A stretch of 64,000 nucleotides of DNA, taken from Megamonas funiformis. Its GTDB lineage: Bacteria > Bacillota > Negativicutes > Selenomonadales > Selenomonadaceae. A model generated the notes under the pieces. The model did no database searches, was not told where the DNA came from, and saw only the letters and a program-made list of their open reading frames with translations. The stretch is taken from contig NZ_CP048627.1 in assembly GCF_010669225.1 (NCBI RefSeq), forward strand, positions 2,183,292-2,247,291, read 5' to 3'. Below are positions 53,008 to 61,637 of the stretch, piece by piece. Position numbers and translations under genes: made by a program. Every line of letters begins with the position of its first letter. The stretch's first letter is position 1.

Positions 53008-53226
53008 TTAAGCTAAAACATCTTGTGTAGTAGTTGTGATATATGCTTCTTTAATCGCTGTTGCTTTATGATTATTTTTGATAATAGCCTGTATATCAAT
53101 CATTTTCTGCATGACTACATCGACTTCGCTCTTTGTCAATTCATCTTTAGGATCTGCCAAATTATATTTAAAATCGTCTCCATTATCTAAAGTAAATACC
53201 ATTGTTAATTTGCGTGTATCTGCCAT
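53008..53226 (-). CDS. DUF2922-family protein
   Basis: A 72-residue protein reading 'KLTMVFTLDNGDDFKYNLAD', 'ELTKSEVDVVMQKMIDIQAI' and 'IKEAYITTTTQDVL', the DUF2922 layout of two beta strands, a helix and a final strand. The function is unknown. It starts behind 'aaggagtg'. It is preceded by a tiny leader frame and by a promoter-like element shared with the lysozyme gene. Confidence 0.82.
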   Translation of the reverse strand: MADTRKLTMVFTLDNGDDFKYNLADPKDELTKSEVDVVMQKMIDIQAIIKNNHKATAIKEAYITTTTQDVLA

Positions 53227-53288
53227 TAAAAATCACTCCTTAATTTTAAAATTTAAAAATACATCATAGCTTTAATTGATAACATCTT

Positions 53289-53309
53289 TTACCGCCGTTT
53301 CTTATTCAT
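53289..53309 (-). CDS. Putative leader minigene (MNKKRR)
   Basis: ATG-AAT-AAG-AAA-CGG-CGG-TAA lies 8 bases after a perfect aaggag (53318-53323). Two consecutive CGG codons, rare in this A+T-rich genome, precede the stop. It could regulate the downstream DUF2922 gene by ribosome stalling or titrate a rare tRNA. It may also be chance; only the strong ribosome site argues for translation. Confidence 0.4.
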   Translation of the reverse strand: MNKKRR

Positions 53310-53329
53310 CTTATCAACTCCTTACACTT

Positions 53330-53363
53330 ATTTACTTGCAACTTAGATTGCAAAAATCAACCC
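53330..53363 (-). promoter_or_regulatory. Promoter-like element A (shared with lysozyme gene)
   Basis: On the minus strand GGTTGATTTT (53363-53354), 13 bases, then TGCAAGTAAAT (53340-53330). The 11-base block is identical to that upstream of the lysozyme gene. It ends 6 bases before the ribosome site of the leader frame. Confidence 0.5.
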
Positions 53364-53395
53364 CTAAATCAAAAATTTTTTCTTAGCAAATAAAA

Positions 53396-53435
53396 AAGGC
53401 AAACTATTATCCAAAAACATAATAGTTTGCCTTTC
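53396..53435 (-). terminator. Terminator of the XRE regulator gene
   Basis: A perfect 16-bp stem (AAAGGCAAACTATTAT with its complement) and an 8-base loop are followed by six T on the minus strand. Confidence 0.92.
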
Positions 53436-53456
53436 GCTATATGTGCAGTTATGAAT

Positions 53457-53735
53457 TTAAACTTTATATATTTTCTGCGAAGTATTTTCTAAACTTATAT
53501 TTTTAAGGTCAAATAAATTTGAGGCGTAAAATTTATCCATTCTCATACCAAAACCAATACAAATTTTAAAAATAGTATCTTCTGTAGGATTACGACTTTT
53601 TTCACTTAATAAGCTAGCCACAGTTGAAGGTGGCATTCCTGCTTTATTTGCCAAGCCATTTATGCTCAAATTATAAGCCTTACACAATTCCAAAATCCTA
53701 TAATCTACTGCCTTTATAAGTAGCATTATAATCAT
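53457..53735 (-). CDS. XRE-family transcriptional regulator
   Basis: A 92-residue DNA-binding protein. The Cro/C1-type helix-turn-helix covers most of it: 'LCKAYNLSINGLANKAGMPP' then 'STVASLLSEKSRNPTEDTIF'. A short tail could mediate dimerisation. It lies between the DUF2922 and lysozyme genes with its own terminator, and may act as a phage-type repressor of the module. Likely starts are 'ATGATAATCATG..' at 53735 or slightly internal; the ribosome site is weak. Confidence 0.78.
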   Translation of the reverse strand: MIIMLLIKAVDYRILELCKAYNLSINGLANKAGMPPSTVASLLSEKSRNPTEDTIFKICIGFGMRMDKFYASNLFDLKNISLENTSQKIYKV

Positions 53736-53845
53736 CTCGCTTTTTCTTAAATTAACTATATTATACTCTTATAAAAATAAAATGTATTCGACATATCGTA
53801 AATTTTTATAAAAATAACAAAAAATTCCCCCTAATTTGCTTAAAA

Positions 53846-53878
53846 GGTTTAATTTCTTCATTTAAACTGCAAGTAAAT
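53846..53878 (+). promoter_or_regulatory. Promoter-like element B (lysozyme gene)
   Basis: GGTTTAATTT (53846-53855), 12 bases, then TGCAAGTAAAT (53868-53878), closely matching element A at 53330-53363. It ends just before the ribosome site 'aaaggag', leaving a very short leader. Confidence 0.5.
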
Positions 53879-53898
53879 CATTAAAGGAGTGATTACTT

Positions 53899-54492
53899 AT
53901 GCAAAATTTTCAAGTAGTAGATATCTCAGCTTGGCAAGAAAAACTCAATTGGCAAAAACTAAAAGCAAATAATATTCAAGGCGTTATCATCAAAATAGGT
54001 GAGTACACTCATCTAGATGAAATGTTTATCTCACATGTAAATAATGCTGTAACTTATAATCTGCCCTATGGCATATATTATTATGCTCATGCTTCAACAA
54101 TTGATAAAGCTATAGCAGAAGCTAATTGGGTAGATAAACAAATCAAAACATATCTCAATGGACAAAATCCATCACTTGGCATCTGGTATGATGCAGAAGA
54201 TAAATCTATACTCAAAAACAATATCAATGTAGCTTATATGATTGGCAATTTCATCAATCAACTAAACGAACTAGATTATAATTATGTAGGTCTATATAGT
54301 TCCTATAATTGGCTAACTAATATCATTGACTTAAATCTACTTGCAGATTATATTCCCATCTGGTCTGCTCAATATTATCATGAAAACAGCTTTAAACTAG
54401 AATATCCTAATCGCATTTGTAAGATATGGCAATACACAGATCATAAGCAAATAGATGATATGATACTTGATTGTAATATTTATTATGCATAA
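53899..54492 (+). CDS. GH25 lysozyme
   Basis: A 197-residue muramidase of the GH25 (Chalaropsis) family that hydrolyses peptidoglycan. The fold starts 'VVDISAWQEKLNWQKLKANN' with its first acidic residue, and continues 'GVIIKIGEYTH', 'YGIYYYAHAST', the catalytic 'GIWYDAEDKS' (Asp-x-Glu) and 'KIWQYTD'. It has no signal peptide, so export would require a holin or lysis, as for phage endolysins. It is divergent from the XRE gene, with promoter element B upstream and a strong terminator. Confidence 0.92.
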   Translation: MQNFQVVDISAWQEKLNWQKLKANNIQGVIIKIGEYTHLDEMFISHVNNAVTYNLPYGIYYYAHASTIDKAIAEANWVDKQIKTYLNGQNPSLGIWYDAEDKSILKNNINVAYMIGNFINQLNELDYNYVGLYSSYNWLTNIIDLNLLADYIPIWSAQYYHENSFKLEYPNRICKIWQYTDHKQIDDMILDCNIYYA

Positions 54493-54505
54493 ACCATACT
54501 AAAAG

Positions 54506-54539
54506 AAAACCGCAAAGAAGATATATTCTTTGCGGTTTT
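54506..54539. terminator. Bidirectional terminator between lysozyme and rfbD
   Basis: A perfect 14-bp stem (AAAACCGCAAAGAA with its complement), a 6-base loop and T-runs on both strands. Confidence 0.92.
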
Positions 54540-54545
54540 TTCTAT

Positions 54546-55391
54546 TTACATATTCAATTCTTGTAAATATCTTAATGAAGCATCCTTCCATGCAGGTAAT
54601 CTATTAAATCCTGCTTCATCTAAACATTTTTTGCTCATTCTTGAATTATGTGGTCGTTTAGCTTTTGTTGGAAATGCTGTTGATGGTACTGGCTTTACAT
54701 TTATCTTTATATCTGCTTGTTTAAATATTTCACAAGCAAAATCATACCATGAACATATCCCTTCATTTGTAGCATGGTAAATACCATATTTATCAGATAA
54801 TGCCATATCACAAAGTAATTTTGCTAAATCCACTGTATAAGTTGGTGAACCTATTTGGTCATTAACTACAGTTAATTTATCATGAGTTTTAGCTAAGTTA
54901 AGCATCGTCTTGATAAAATTCTTACCGTTATTACCAAATACCCAAGAAATACGCACAATAAAATATTTATCTAAAATCTCTTGTACAGCTAATTCTCCAT
55001 CAAGTTTAGATTTCCCATAAACATTTTGTGGTGCTTTTTCATCATTTACTTCATAAAAATCTTCGCCACTACCTGCAAATACATAATCTGTACTAATATA
55101 AATCATCTTGGCATTAATTTCCTTACATACATTTGCTAATTCCTTAGTTGCTAAATGATTTATTTGATCACAAAGTTCTACTTCATCTTCTGCCTTATCT
55201 ACTGCTGTATAAGCTGCACAATGAATTACTGCATCTGGTTTATATGCTTTAACAAAAGCTTGCATCTTTTCTGTATCTGTCAAAGAAAACTCATTTCTTG
55301 TTGTACCAATACATTCTACATTTCTAGCTTTTAATTCACGTATTACATCAAAACCTAATTGACCTGTATAACCCGTTACTAAAATCTTCAC
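54546..55391 (-). CDS. rfbD: dTDP-4-dehydrorhamnose reductase
   Basis: A 281-residue RmlD that reduces dTDP-4-dehydrorhamnose to dTDP-L-rhamnose. The N-terminal NAD(P) site is 'ILVTGYTGQLGFDV'. The catalytic Tyr-x3-Lys is in 'VYGKSKLDGE', and 'AAYTAVDKAEDEVELC' is typical. It starts with GTG behind 'aaggag'. It is last in the rfbA-rfbC-rfbB-rfbD order and follows a small hairpin that may attenuate transcription. Confidence 0.94.
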   Translation of the reverse strand: MKILVTGYTGQLGFDVIRELKARNVECIGTTRNEFSLTDTEKMQAFVKAYKPDAVIHCAAYTAVDKAEDEVELCDQINHLATKELANVCKEINAKMIYISTDYVFAGSGEDFYEVNDEKAPQNVYGKSKLDGELAVQEILDKYFIVRISWVFGNNGKNFIKTMLNLAKTHDKLTVVNDQIGSPTYTVDLAKLLCDMALSDKYGIYHATNEGICSWYDFACEIFKQADIKINVKPVPSTAFPTKAKRPHNSRMSKKCLDEAGFNRLPAWKDASLRYLQELNM

Positions 55392-55412
55392 TCCAAATCA
55401 CTCCTTACAAAG

Positions 55413-55434
55413 AAAGAGAGCCTACGCTCTCTTT
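55413..55434 (-). terminator. Small hairpin between rfbB and rfbD
   Basis: AAAGAGAGC pairs with GCTCTCTTT around 4 bases. On the minus strand the tail is T-rich but broken, so it may only partly stop transcription into rfbD. Confidence 0.55.
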
Positions 55435-55438
55435 TTAT

Positions 55439-56458
55439 TTATCTATTTTTATACATCTTATCATAATAATCTTTGTATTCACCACTGATAATTTTTTCCC
55501 ACCAAGATTTATGTGTCAAATACCAATCAATAGTTTTCTTAATTCCATCATCAAACTTAGTAGCAGGAAGCCAGCCAAGTTCATTATGAATTTTCGTAGG
55601 GTCTATTGCATATCTTCTATCATGACCTGGTCTATCTGTTACAAATTCAATTAAATCTTCACTTTTACCAAGCTCTTTAATAATTGTTTTCACAACTTCT
55701 AAATTAGTGCGTTCATTATGACCACCAATATTATATACTTCGCCAATTTTTCCTTTACGAATAATTAAATCTATAGCAGAGCAATGATCTTCTACATAGA
55801 GCCAATCACGTACATTTTCACCTTTACCATATACTGGTAATTTTTTATCATTTAAAGCATTTGCTATCATGAGTGGGATTAATTTTTCAGGAAAGTGATA
55901 TGGTCCATAGTTATTTGAACAACGAGAAATAGTTACAGGTAATTTATAAGTGCGATAATATGCTTGTACTAATAAATCCGCTGAAGCTTTCGAAGCTGAA
56001 TATGGACTAGAAGTATGAAGTGGTGTTGTTTCTGTAAAGAATAAATCTGGTCTATCAAGTGGTAAATCTCCATAAACTTCATCTGTAGATACTTGATGAT
56101 AGCGAATATTACCATACTTATGACAAGCATCCATAAGTACACTTGTACCAATTACATTCGTCTGTAAAAAGATTTCTGGATTTTCAATAGATCTATCCAC
56201 ATGAGATTCTGCTGCGAAATTTACTACAACATCAGGCTTTTCACTTGCAAATAAATCATCAATAAAAGCTCTATCAGCAATGTCTCCTTTAACAAATTTA
56301 AATTTAGGATTTTTCATTGCAATTTCTAATGTTTCTAAATTGCCAGCATAAGTCAATTTATCTAAACAAATTACTTCATCATTTGGATAATTATCTAATT
56401 CATAATAAACAAAATTACTACCAATAAATCCTGCTCCACCAGTTACTAATATTTTCAT
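55439..56458 (-). CDS. rfbB: dTDP-glucose 4,6-dehydratase
   Basis: A 339-residue RmlB, an extended short-chain dehydrogenase. NAD binding is by 'ILVTGGAGFIGSNFVYYEL'. 'VSTDEVYGDLPL' and 'SPYSASKASADLLV' hold the catalytic Thr/Asp/Glu and Tyr-x3-Lys, and 'NNYGPYHFPEKLIPLMI' binds dTDP. The length is normal. Its start overlaps the rfbC stop by one base or so, so the genes are translationally coupled. Confidence 0.96.
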   Translation of the reverse strand: MKILVTGGAGFIGSNFVYYELDNYPNDEVICLDKLTYAGNLETLEIAMKNPKFKFVKGDIADRAFIDDLFASEKPDVVVNFAAESHVDRSIENPEIFLQTNVIGTSVLMDACHKYGNIRYHQVSTDEVYGDLPLDRPDLFFTETTPLHTSSPYSASKASADLLVQAYYRTYKLPVTISRCSNNYGPYHFPEKLIPLMIANALNDKKLPVYGKGENVRDWLYVEDHCSAIDLIIRKGKIGEVYNIGGHNERTNLEVVKTIIKELGKSEDLIEFVTDRPGHDRRYAIDPTKIHNELGWLPATKFDDGIKKTIDWYLTHKSWWEKIISGEYKDYYDKMYKNR

Positions 56459-57021
56459 TATTTATCTTCTCCATATCTAAAATCTGCTACACATTCTTTA
56501 AATGTTGGAAGTACTGTATCTTTTGCAGATAATATAACTTTATCTGTACCCCAATCTACTTTTAAATCTGGATCATTATAAATAATTCCACTTTCTAATT
56601 TTGGTGCATATAAATTATCTACTTTATAATGAACTTCTACATCATCTGTAAGTGTTACAAATCCATGTGCCATTCCTCTTGGCATAAAGATTTCTTTTTT
56701 ATTATCTGCTGATAATTCTACAGAAATCCACTGACCATATGTAGGAGATCCTTTTCTAATATCTACCACTACATCAAGTAAAGTTCCTCGAAGTACACGT
56801 AAAAGTTTTGCTTGACTCATTGGATTTAATTGAAAATGAAGTCCACGTAATACACCTTTTTGAGCAGAATATGAATGATTATCTTGAACAAAAGTAACAT
56901 CTATTCCAGCATCTTTAAATGCTTTTTCTGAATATGTTTCCATAAACCAACCACGGTTATCTCCATATACCTTTGGTTCTACAATATACACACCATCTAA
57001 TTTAGTCTTTACAAGTTCCAT
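56458..57021 (-). CDS. rfbC: dTDP-4-dehydrorhamnose 3,5-epimerase
   Basis: A 187-residue RmlC cupin. '[15 protein letters not shown]', '[20 protein letters not shown]' (catalytic His), '[15 protein letters not shown]' and '[14 protein letters not shown]' are the family's conserved blocks. It starts behind 'ggaggt', inside the end of rfbA (13-base overlap). Full length for the family. Confidence 0.95.
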   Translation of the reverse strand: MELVKTKLDGVYIVEPKVYGDNRGWFMETYSEKAFKDAGIDVTFVQDNHSYSAQKGVLRGLHFQLNPMSQAKLLRVLRGTLLDVVVDIRKGSPTYGQWISVELSADNKKEIFMPRGMAHGFVTLTDDVEVHYKVDNLYAPKLESGIIYNDPDLKVDWGTDKVILSAKDTVLPTFKECVADFRYGEDK

Positions 57022-57899
57022 GATATACCTCCATCTGCTATGGCTAAAAGATATTGACCATATTCATTTTTTGCAAGTGGTTTTGCTAATTCTTTTAGTT
57101 GCTCTTTATTTATATAACCTAAATTATATGCAATTTCTTCTGGACAAGCAATCTTAAGACCTTGTCTATCTTGTACTGTTTCTACAAAAGAAGCTGCTTG
57201 CAATAATGACTCATGAGTTCCTGTATCAAGCCATGCATAACCTCGCCCTAATGTTTCTACATTTAAATTGCCTTTTTCTAAATAAATTTTATTTAAATCT
57301 GTAATTTCTAATTCTCCACGAGCTGATGGTTTTATAGATTTTGCATATTCCACTACATTTTTATCATAAAAATATAATCCAGTTACAGCAAAATTGGATT
57401 TTGGTTTTTCTGGTTTTTCCTCTAAGCTAATTGCTTTACGATTTTTATCAAACTCTACAATCCCATAACGCTCTGGATCTTTTACATAATAAGCAAAAAC
57501 TGTTGCTCCATCATCTTTTTGAGTAGCATTTTTTACCAACTTAGATAAATCATGACCATAAAAAATATTATCTCCTAAAATAAGGGCACAACCTTTACCG
57601 TTAATAAACTCTTCACCAATAATAAAAGCTTGAGCTAATCCATCTGGACTAGGTTGAACTTTATAAGAAATATTTATACCCCATTGAGAACCATCACCTA
57701 ATAAAGTTTGAAAACTTTCACTATCTCTAGGTGTCGTAATCACTAATATATCTTTTATACCTGCTAACATCAATGTAGATAAAGGATAATATATCATTGG
57801 TTTATCATAAATTGGCATTAATTGTTTACTTATTACCTTAGTAAGTGGATAAAGTCTAGTTCCCGAGCCACCTGCTAGTATTATTCCTTTTCTTATCAT
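57009..57899 (-). CDS. rfbA: Glucose-1-phosphate thymidylyltransferase
   Basis: A 296-residue RmlA making dTDP-glucose, the first step to dTDP-rhamnose. '[20 protein letters not shown]' and '[20 protein letters not shown]' are the signature, with '[13 protein letters not shown]' and '[20 protein letters not shown]' following. I prefer ATG at 57897-57899 (ggag 10 bases upstream); a TTG two codons earlier is also possible. It opens the rhamnose block just after the flippase gene. Confidence 0.95.
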   Translation of the reverse strand: MIRKGIILAGGSGTRLYPLTKVISKQLMPIYDKPMIYYPLSTLMLAGIKDILVITTPRDSESFQTLLGDGSQWGINISYKVQPSPDGLAQAFIIGEEFINGKGCALILGDNIFYGHDLSKLVKNATQKDDGATVFAYYVKDPERYGIVEFDKNRKAISLEEKPEKPKSNFAVTGLYFYDKNVVEYAKSIKPSARGELEITDLNKIYLEKGNLNVETLGRGYAWLDTGTHESLLQAASFVETVQDRQGLKIACPEEIAYNLGYINKEQLKELAKPLAKNEYGQYLLAIADGGISWNL

Positions 57900-57920
57900 A
57901 ATCAATATTCTCCAATTAAA

Positions 57921-59366
57921 TTATAATGTTTTTTTCATTTTATTAAAAATAATATTCAAGATAATCTTCTTATTAGTAATATATTCATAAAAACATACTA
58001 ATATACTAAAACTAATAATACTTACTAATATTTCTAATATCAATGTAATTATAGTTATATTTAATTGTAATAAAACAAACCCTCTGACTATAAGTATAGA
58101 TATTAAAGCTATTATTACATATGGTATACATTTATAAATACTATACTTTATACAAACTTCTTTTCTAATAAACCATGCCTGTATAAAGCTCATCATAAGC
58201 TCTGATAATATTATTGATAAAATAGCTCCTATTGCTCCCCATATAGGAATTAATAAAACATTAGATATTGCATTAATTATTAATCCTATTATAAAAGATA
58301 ACATATATTGATTATCCCTACCATGTGGTAATAAATATTGAGTACGAATCACTTCACTTATACACCAAATAGGAATAGATATTGCAAATCCTATCATCAA
58401 ATTTGAACAAACTGAAAAACTACTGCCCCAAAATATCGGTGCAAATTCTTTAGAAATAGCAATAATATTTGCTAAAGAAAAAATAGCTATTATCAATGAA
58501 ATTAACAAACTATCTACAAATTTTTTATTTGCAATTTCTATATTTCCTTTACTATATAATGATACAAGATGTGGACACATTGCTGTTCCTAATGATGTAA
58601 TAATAGTTCTTAAAACTAATACTTTTGATGCACATGCATAATATCCAACCTCTGATGCATTATAAAATGTATTTATCATAACCTTATCCATTGATTGATA
58701 TATTATATATGATAAACTTGGTATCATTAATATTATTAATGGTTTATATAGTTTTTTACATTCTTTTAATTCTGGTATTTTAAACTTTATAAATCGTCTA
58801 CTATAAATAAATCCCCAAAAAGCAGATATAAACGGACAAATTGACATAATTATAAAATAAAGATAAATATCTTCACTAGATTTAATAAAAATAACTATAC
58901 ATACAAAAGCCACTATTTTTGTTAATCCATCTCTTAATGTAAGTATTTTTATATTTTCTAATCCATAATATAAAAATGCATTATCAAAAATAACTGTTAA
59001 CAATGTTACTAATTTTATCCAAAAATACATTCTATTTGTTTCATCTACCATATAAATAACAAATAAAAAATATATGCTTATTACAAAAAAAACATTTAAA
59101 ATATTTACTAATACTATATTGATATATTTTTGACTCATTAAATCTTTATTTTCTTTATATTTCGCTATTTCTCTCATACCATAACGATAAATACCTGTAC
59201 TTGCAAATACTAAAAAAATACTCACAATAGCATCTACATAATTATATATTCCTAAAAGCTCCGCACCTAACCTTCTTGATAAAATTGGCGAGGTTACTAT
59301 TGGTAATAACATTAGTAAAAAATTATACACTGAAATATAAATGAAATTCTTCTTTATATTACTCAT
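57921..59366 (-). CDS. Wzx-type polysaccharide flippase (MATE/MOP superfamily)
   Basis: A 481-residue membrane protein with about 12-14 helices. It starts 'NFIYISVYNFLLMLLPIVTS' and has 'RRLGAELLGIYNYVDAIVSI' and 'GIYRYGMREIAKYKENK', typical of oligosaccharide repeat-unit flippases. It would move undecaprenyl-linked O-units to the periplasm, where a Wzy polymerase (62600) acts. The ATG follows 'gagg'. Confidence 0.9.
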   Translation of the reverse strand: MSNIKKNFIYISVYNFLLMLLPIVTSPILSRRLGAELLGIYNYVDAIVSIFLVFASTGIYRYGMREIAKYKENKDLMSQKYINIVLVNILNVFFVISIYFLFVIYMVDETNRMYFWIKLVTLLTVIFDNAFLYYGLENIKILTLRDGLTKIVAFVCIVIFIKSSEDIYLYFIIMSICPFISAFWGFIYSRRFIKFKIPELKECKKLYKPLIILMIPSLSYIIYQSMDKVMINTFYNASEVGYYACASKVLVLRTIITSLGTAMCPHLVSLYSKGNIEIANKKFVDSLLISLIIAIFSLANIIAISKEFAPIFWGSSFSVCSNLMIGFAISIPIWCISEVIRTQYLLPHGRDNQYMLSFIIGLIINAISNVLLIPIWGAIGAILSIILSELMMSFIQAWFIRKEVCIKYSIYKCIPYVIIALISILIVRGFVLLQLNITIITLILEILVSIISFSILVCFYEYITNKKIILNIIFNKMKKTL

Positions 59367-59387
59367 TTAAGGCCTCTAAATATAAAA

Positions 59388-60404
59388 TCATAATATTTTT
59401 CTAATTTTTAATTGATTTTCAATACTTTTATTAAATCTTTTTTTAGTTCTAAAATACCATATATATTTTAATAAATCAGCAAAAAAATATTTTATATATT
59501 TCAAACAATATTTTTTTGTACTTAATATCGGTTTATAATCTTTCCATGGTGAATTTTTCAAATAATATCCCCATAACTTACTATCTTTATACATATTCAT
59601 AAAAATCCAAGGTCTACCAAAAAATTCACCTGCAAAATGTATTATTTTTATATTTTTTTTAGCATACTCTATTTCTTTAATATCATAATATGATGATACT
59701 GGTCTATCTGAAAAATTCTGTATTAATTTAGGTTTATACGCTCTAGTTATATACATCATATTATATTCTAATGGTAATGTATCTATCCTATCTTTAAATA
59801 CTATATTTAATATATCTTGATCTCTTTGATAATAATCATCTTTTAAATTTCTTACATGATTTATTATCATATTCTCAGCCTCTTTTTTTCTCCATTCATC
59901 TAAATTTATTAATAATACTCCTGAATTAAAATATACATCATCTTTTTTAAAATTTATTAATTTATTATGTTTAACAGGCCAAACATCTCTAACTGCTGCA
60001 AAAATCCCATTAACATTTCTATCATATAAATCTTTAAGGTTCCCATTAACTAAAGTATCACAATCTAAATAAATTATTCTATCTATACTTTGAGGTAACA
60101 AACTTCCTATAAAAAGTCTAGCATACATAAAGGTTATTAAACCATTTTTCATTTTACTATTATCATTAAAAAGTACTGTATCATTTAATATTTTTAATTT
60201 TTTTTTACAATTAATAAAAAATATATTACATTTGTATTCTTTTTCTATTTTTTTTAATTTATCAATATTATCCATCGTATAATCATCACATAATAAATAA
60301 AAATTAACATTTTCATTATGTTTTAATACTGATAACATACTAATTCCTGCTTGCATTACATACATATTATCTGCAGCATAACAAATATTTATATTATTAT
60401 TCAT
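59388..60404 (-). CDS. Family 8 glycosyltransferase
   Basis: A 338-residue GT8 enzyme: 'INICYAADNMYVMQAGISML' at the N-terminus, metal-binding DxD in 'DRIIYLDCDTLVNGNL', 'YFNSGVLLINLDEWR' and 'IKIIHFAGEFFGRPW'. It transfers glucose or galactose from UDP-sugar, probably to the repeat unit built here. It overlaps the upstream GT4 gene by 8 bases. It is distantly related to the GT8 at 17515. Confidence 0.9.
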   Translation of the reverse strand: MNNNINICYAADNMYVMQAGISMLSVLKHNENVNFYLLCDDYTMDNIDKLKKIEKEYKCNIFFINCKKKLKILNDTVLFNDNSKMKNGLITFMYARLFIGSLLPQSIDRIIYLDCDTLVNGNLKDLYDRNVNGIFAAVRDVWPVKHNKLINFKKDDVYFNSGVLLINLDEWRKKEAENMIINHVRNLKDDYYQRDQDILNIVFKDRIDTLPLEYNMMYITRAYKPKLIQNFSDRPVSSYYDIKEIEYAKKNIKIIHFAGEFFGRPWIFMNMYKDSKLWGYYLKNSPWKDYKPILSTKKYCLKYIKYFFADLLKYIWYFRTKKRFNKSIENQLKIRKIL

Positions 60405-61623
60405 TATATCCTACCTTTTCTATAATATCTATAAATAATTCAGCTGATTTTCTTTTATTAAATTTTTCATGCAAAAAACAATATCCATTTTTACCAATTT
60501 TTTCTATTTCTCTAGGATTATTAATTAAGAATTCTATACTTTTTATAAAATCTTCAGCTTTTTCACAATGTAAATAATCCACTTTATTTCTAGCTGGAAT
60601 TCCTCTCATACCTACATTATTTGATAAAACAGGAATACCTGCTGAAAATCCCTCTAATACTTTTATTTTTATCCCCGATCCATTTATTAAAGGAACTACC
60701 ATACACATTGATTCAGATAATATTTTTTTTATTTCTTCATAAGATATAAATCCCGTTATTTTTATATTATTATCCTTTTTCCCATATTTAAATAAACTTT
60801 CATGTGGATTACCACCTATTATATAAAATTCAACATCTTTTCTATTTAATTTATTAAATACATTCTCAATAAACCAAATACAACTTAAATAATTATCTGG
60901 TCTATTCATAGCTCCAAAAAATATTATTCTTTTTTTTCTATTTTTAGATTCTAAATAATAATCATCATAATAAGGAGCTATAACACTTACATTTTTTTGT
61001 CCCATCTCATTAATTATCTGCTTATCACAATAATTTAATGTAAATACATAATCAAATTTAGGTATAACATTTTCTTCTTTACTTTTCAATAATTTATATT
61101 GTCTTTTTCTAATAAATTTTACAAAACTATTTTTTTCTAGACAATATTTGCCATACGAATTTAAATATAAAACATCATGTGCATTTGCAATATATTTAGA
61201 TTCAGGATAATACTTTTTTATATCATCAATTAGCAACATCATCATCGTAAAACTAATAATTATTAAATCTGCTTTATAATTATTTTCTTTTAATCTAACA
61301 ATAGCTTCTAAAACTTTTTTCTTTCTGTATCTATCTAAAATATGTGCATATTTATGGTTAGGTGTAGTTAACATAAATATACCTCTTTTTATTTCTCTAT
61401 ATTTATTAAATCCTTTTTCTTTATTTATAGGATAAATATATCCTTCTATATTATTTTTTTCTAAATCTAAATATTTTAACTTGTCTTTTTCACAAAAAGA
61501 TATTAATTTTACATTAATATCTTTTTGCTTAGCTAATTCTTTTATATAATAATTATGAACCTTTTGTCCTGCTTTAGGTACTGTATCATATGGTGCTGAA
61601 TACGATATATATATAATATTCAT
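60397..61623 (-). CDS. Family 4-like glycosyltransferase
   Basis: A 408-residue GT-B enzyme. The start 'MNIIYISYSAPYDTVPKAGQ' is chosen because a perfect 'aaggag' lies 8 bases upstream; the open frame reaches 61662. The C-terminal donor domain shows 'IIFFGAMNRPDNYLSCIWFI', 'EFYIIGGNP' and 'VVPLINGSGIKIKVLEGFSA', with the conserved Glu. Related enzymes act on O-antigen or exopolysaccharide. Fourteen bases separate it from the GT2 gene upstream. Confidence 0.86.
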   Translation of the reverse strand: MNIIYISYSAPYDTVPKAGQKVHNYYIKELAKQKDINVKLISFCEKDKLKYLDLEKNNIEGYIYPINKEKGFNKYREIKRGIFMLTTPNHKYAHILDRYRKKKVLEAIVRLKENNYKADLIIISFTMMMLLIDDIKKYYPESKYIANAHDVLYLNSYGKYCLEKNSFVKFIRKRQYKLLKSKEENVIPKFDYVFTLNYCDKQIINEMGQKNVSVIAPYYDDYYLESKNRKKRIIFFGAMNRPDNYLSCIWFIENVFNKLNRKDVEFYIIGGNPHESLFKYGKKDNNIKITGFISYEEIKKILSESMCMVVPLINGSGIKIKVLEGFSAGIPVLSNNVGMRGIPARNKVDYLHCEKAEDFIKSIEFLINNPREIEKIGKNGYCFLHEKFNKRKSAELFIDIIEKVGYNE

Positions 61624-61637
61624 TTTATATCTCCTTC

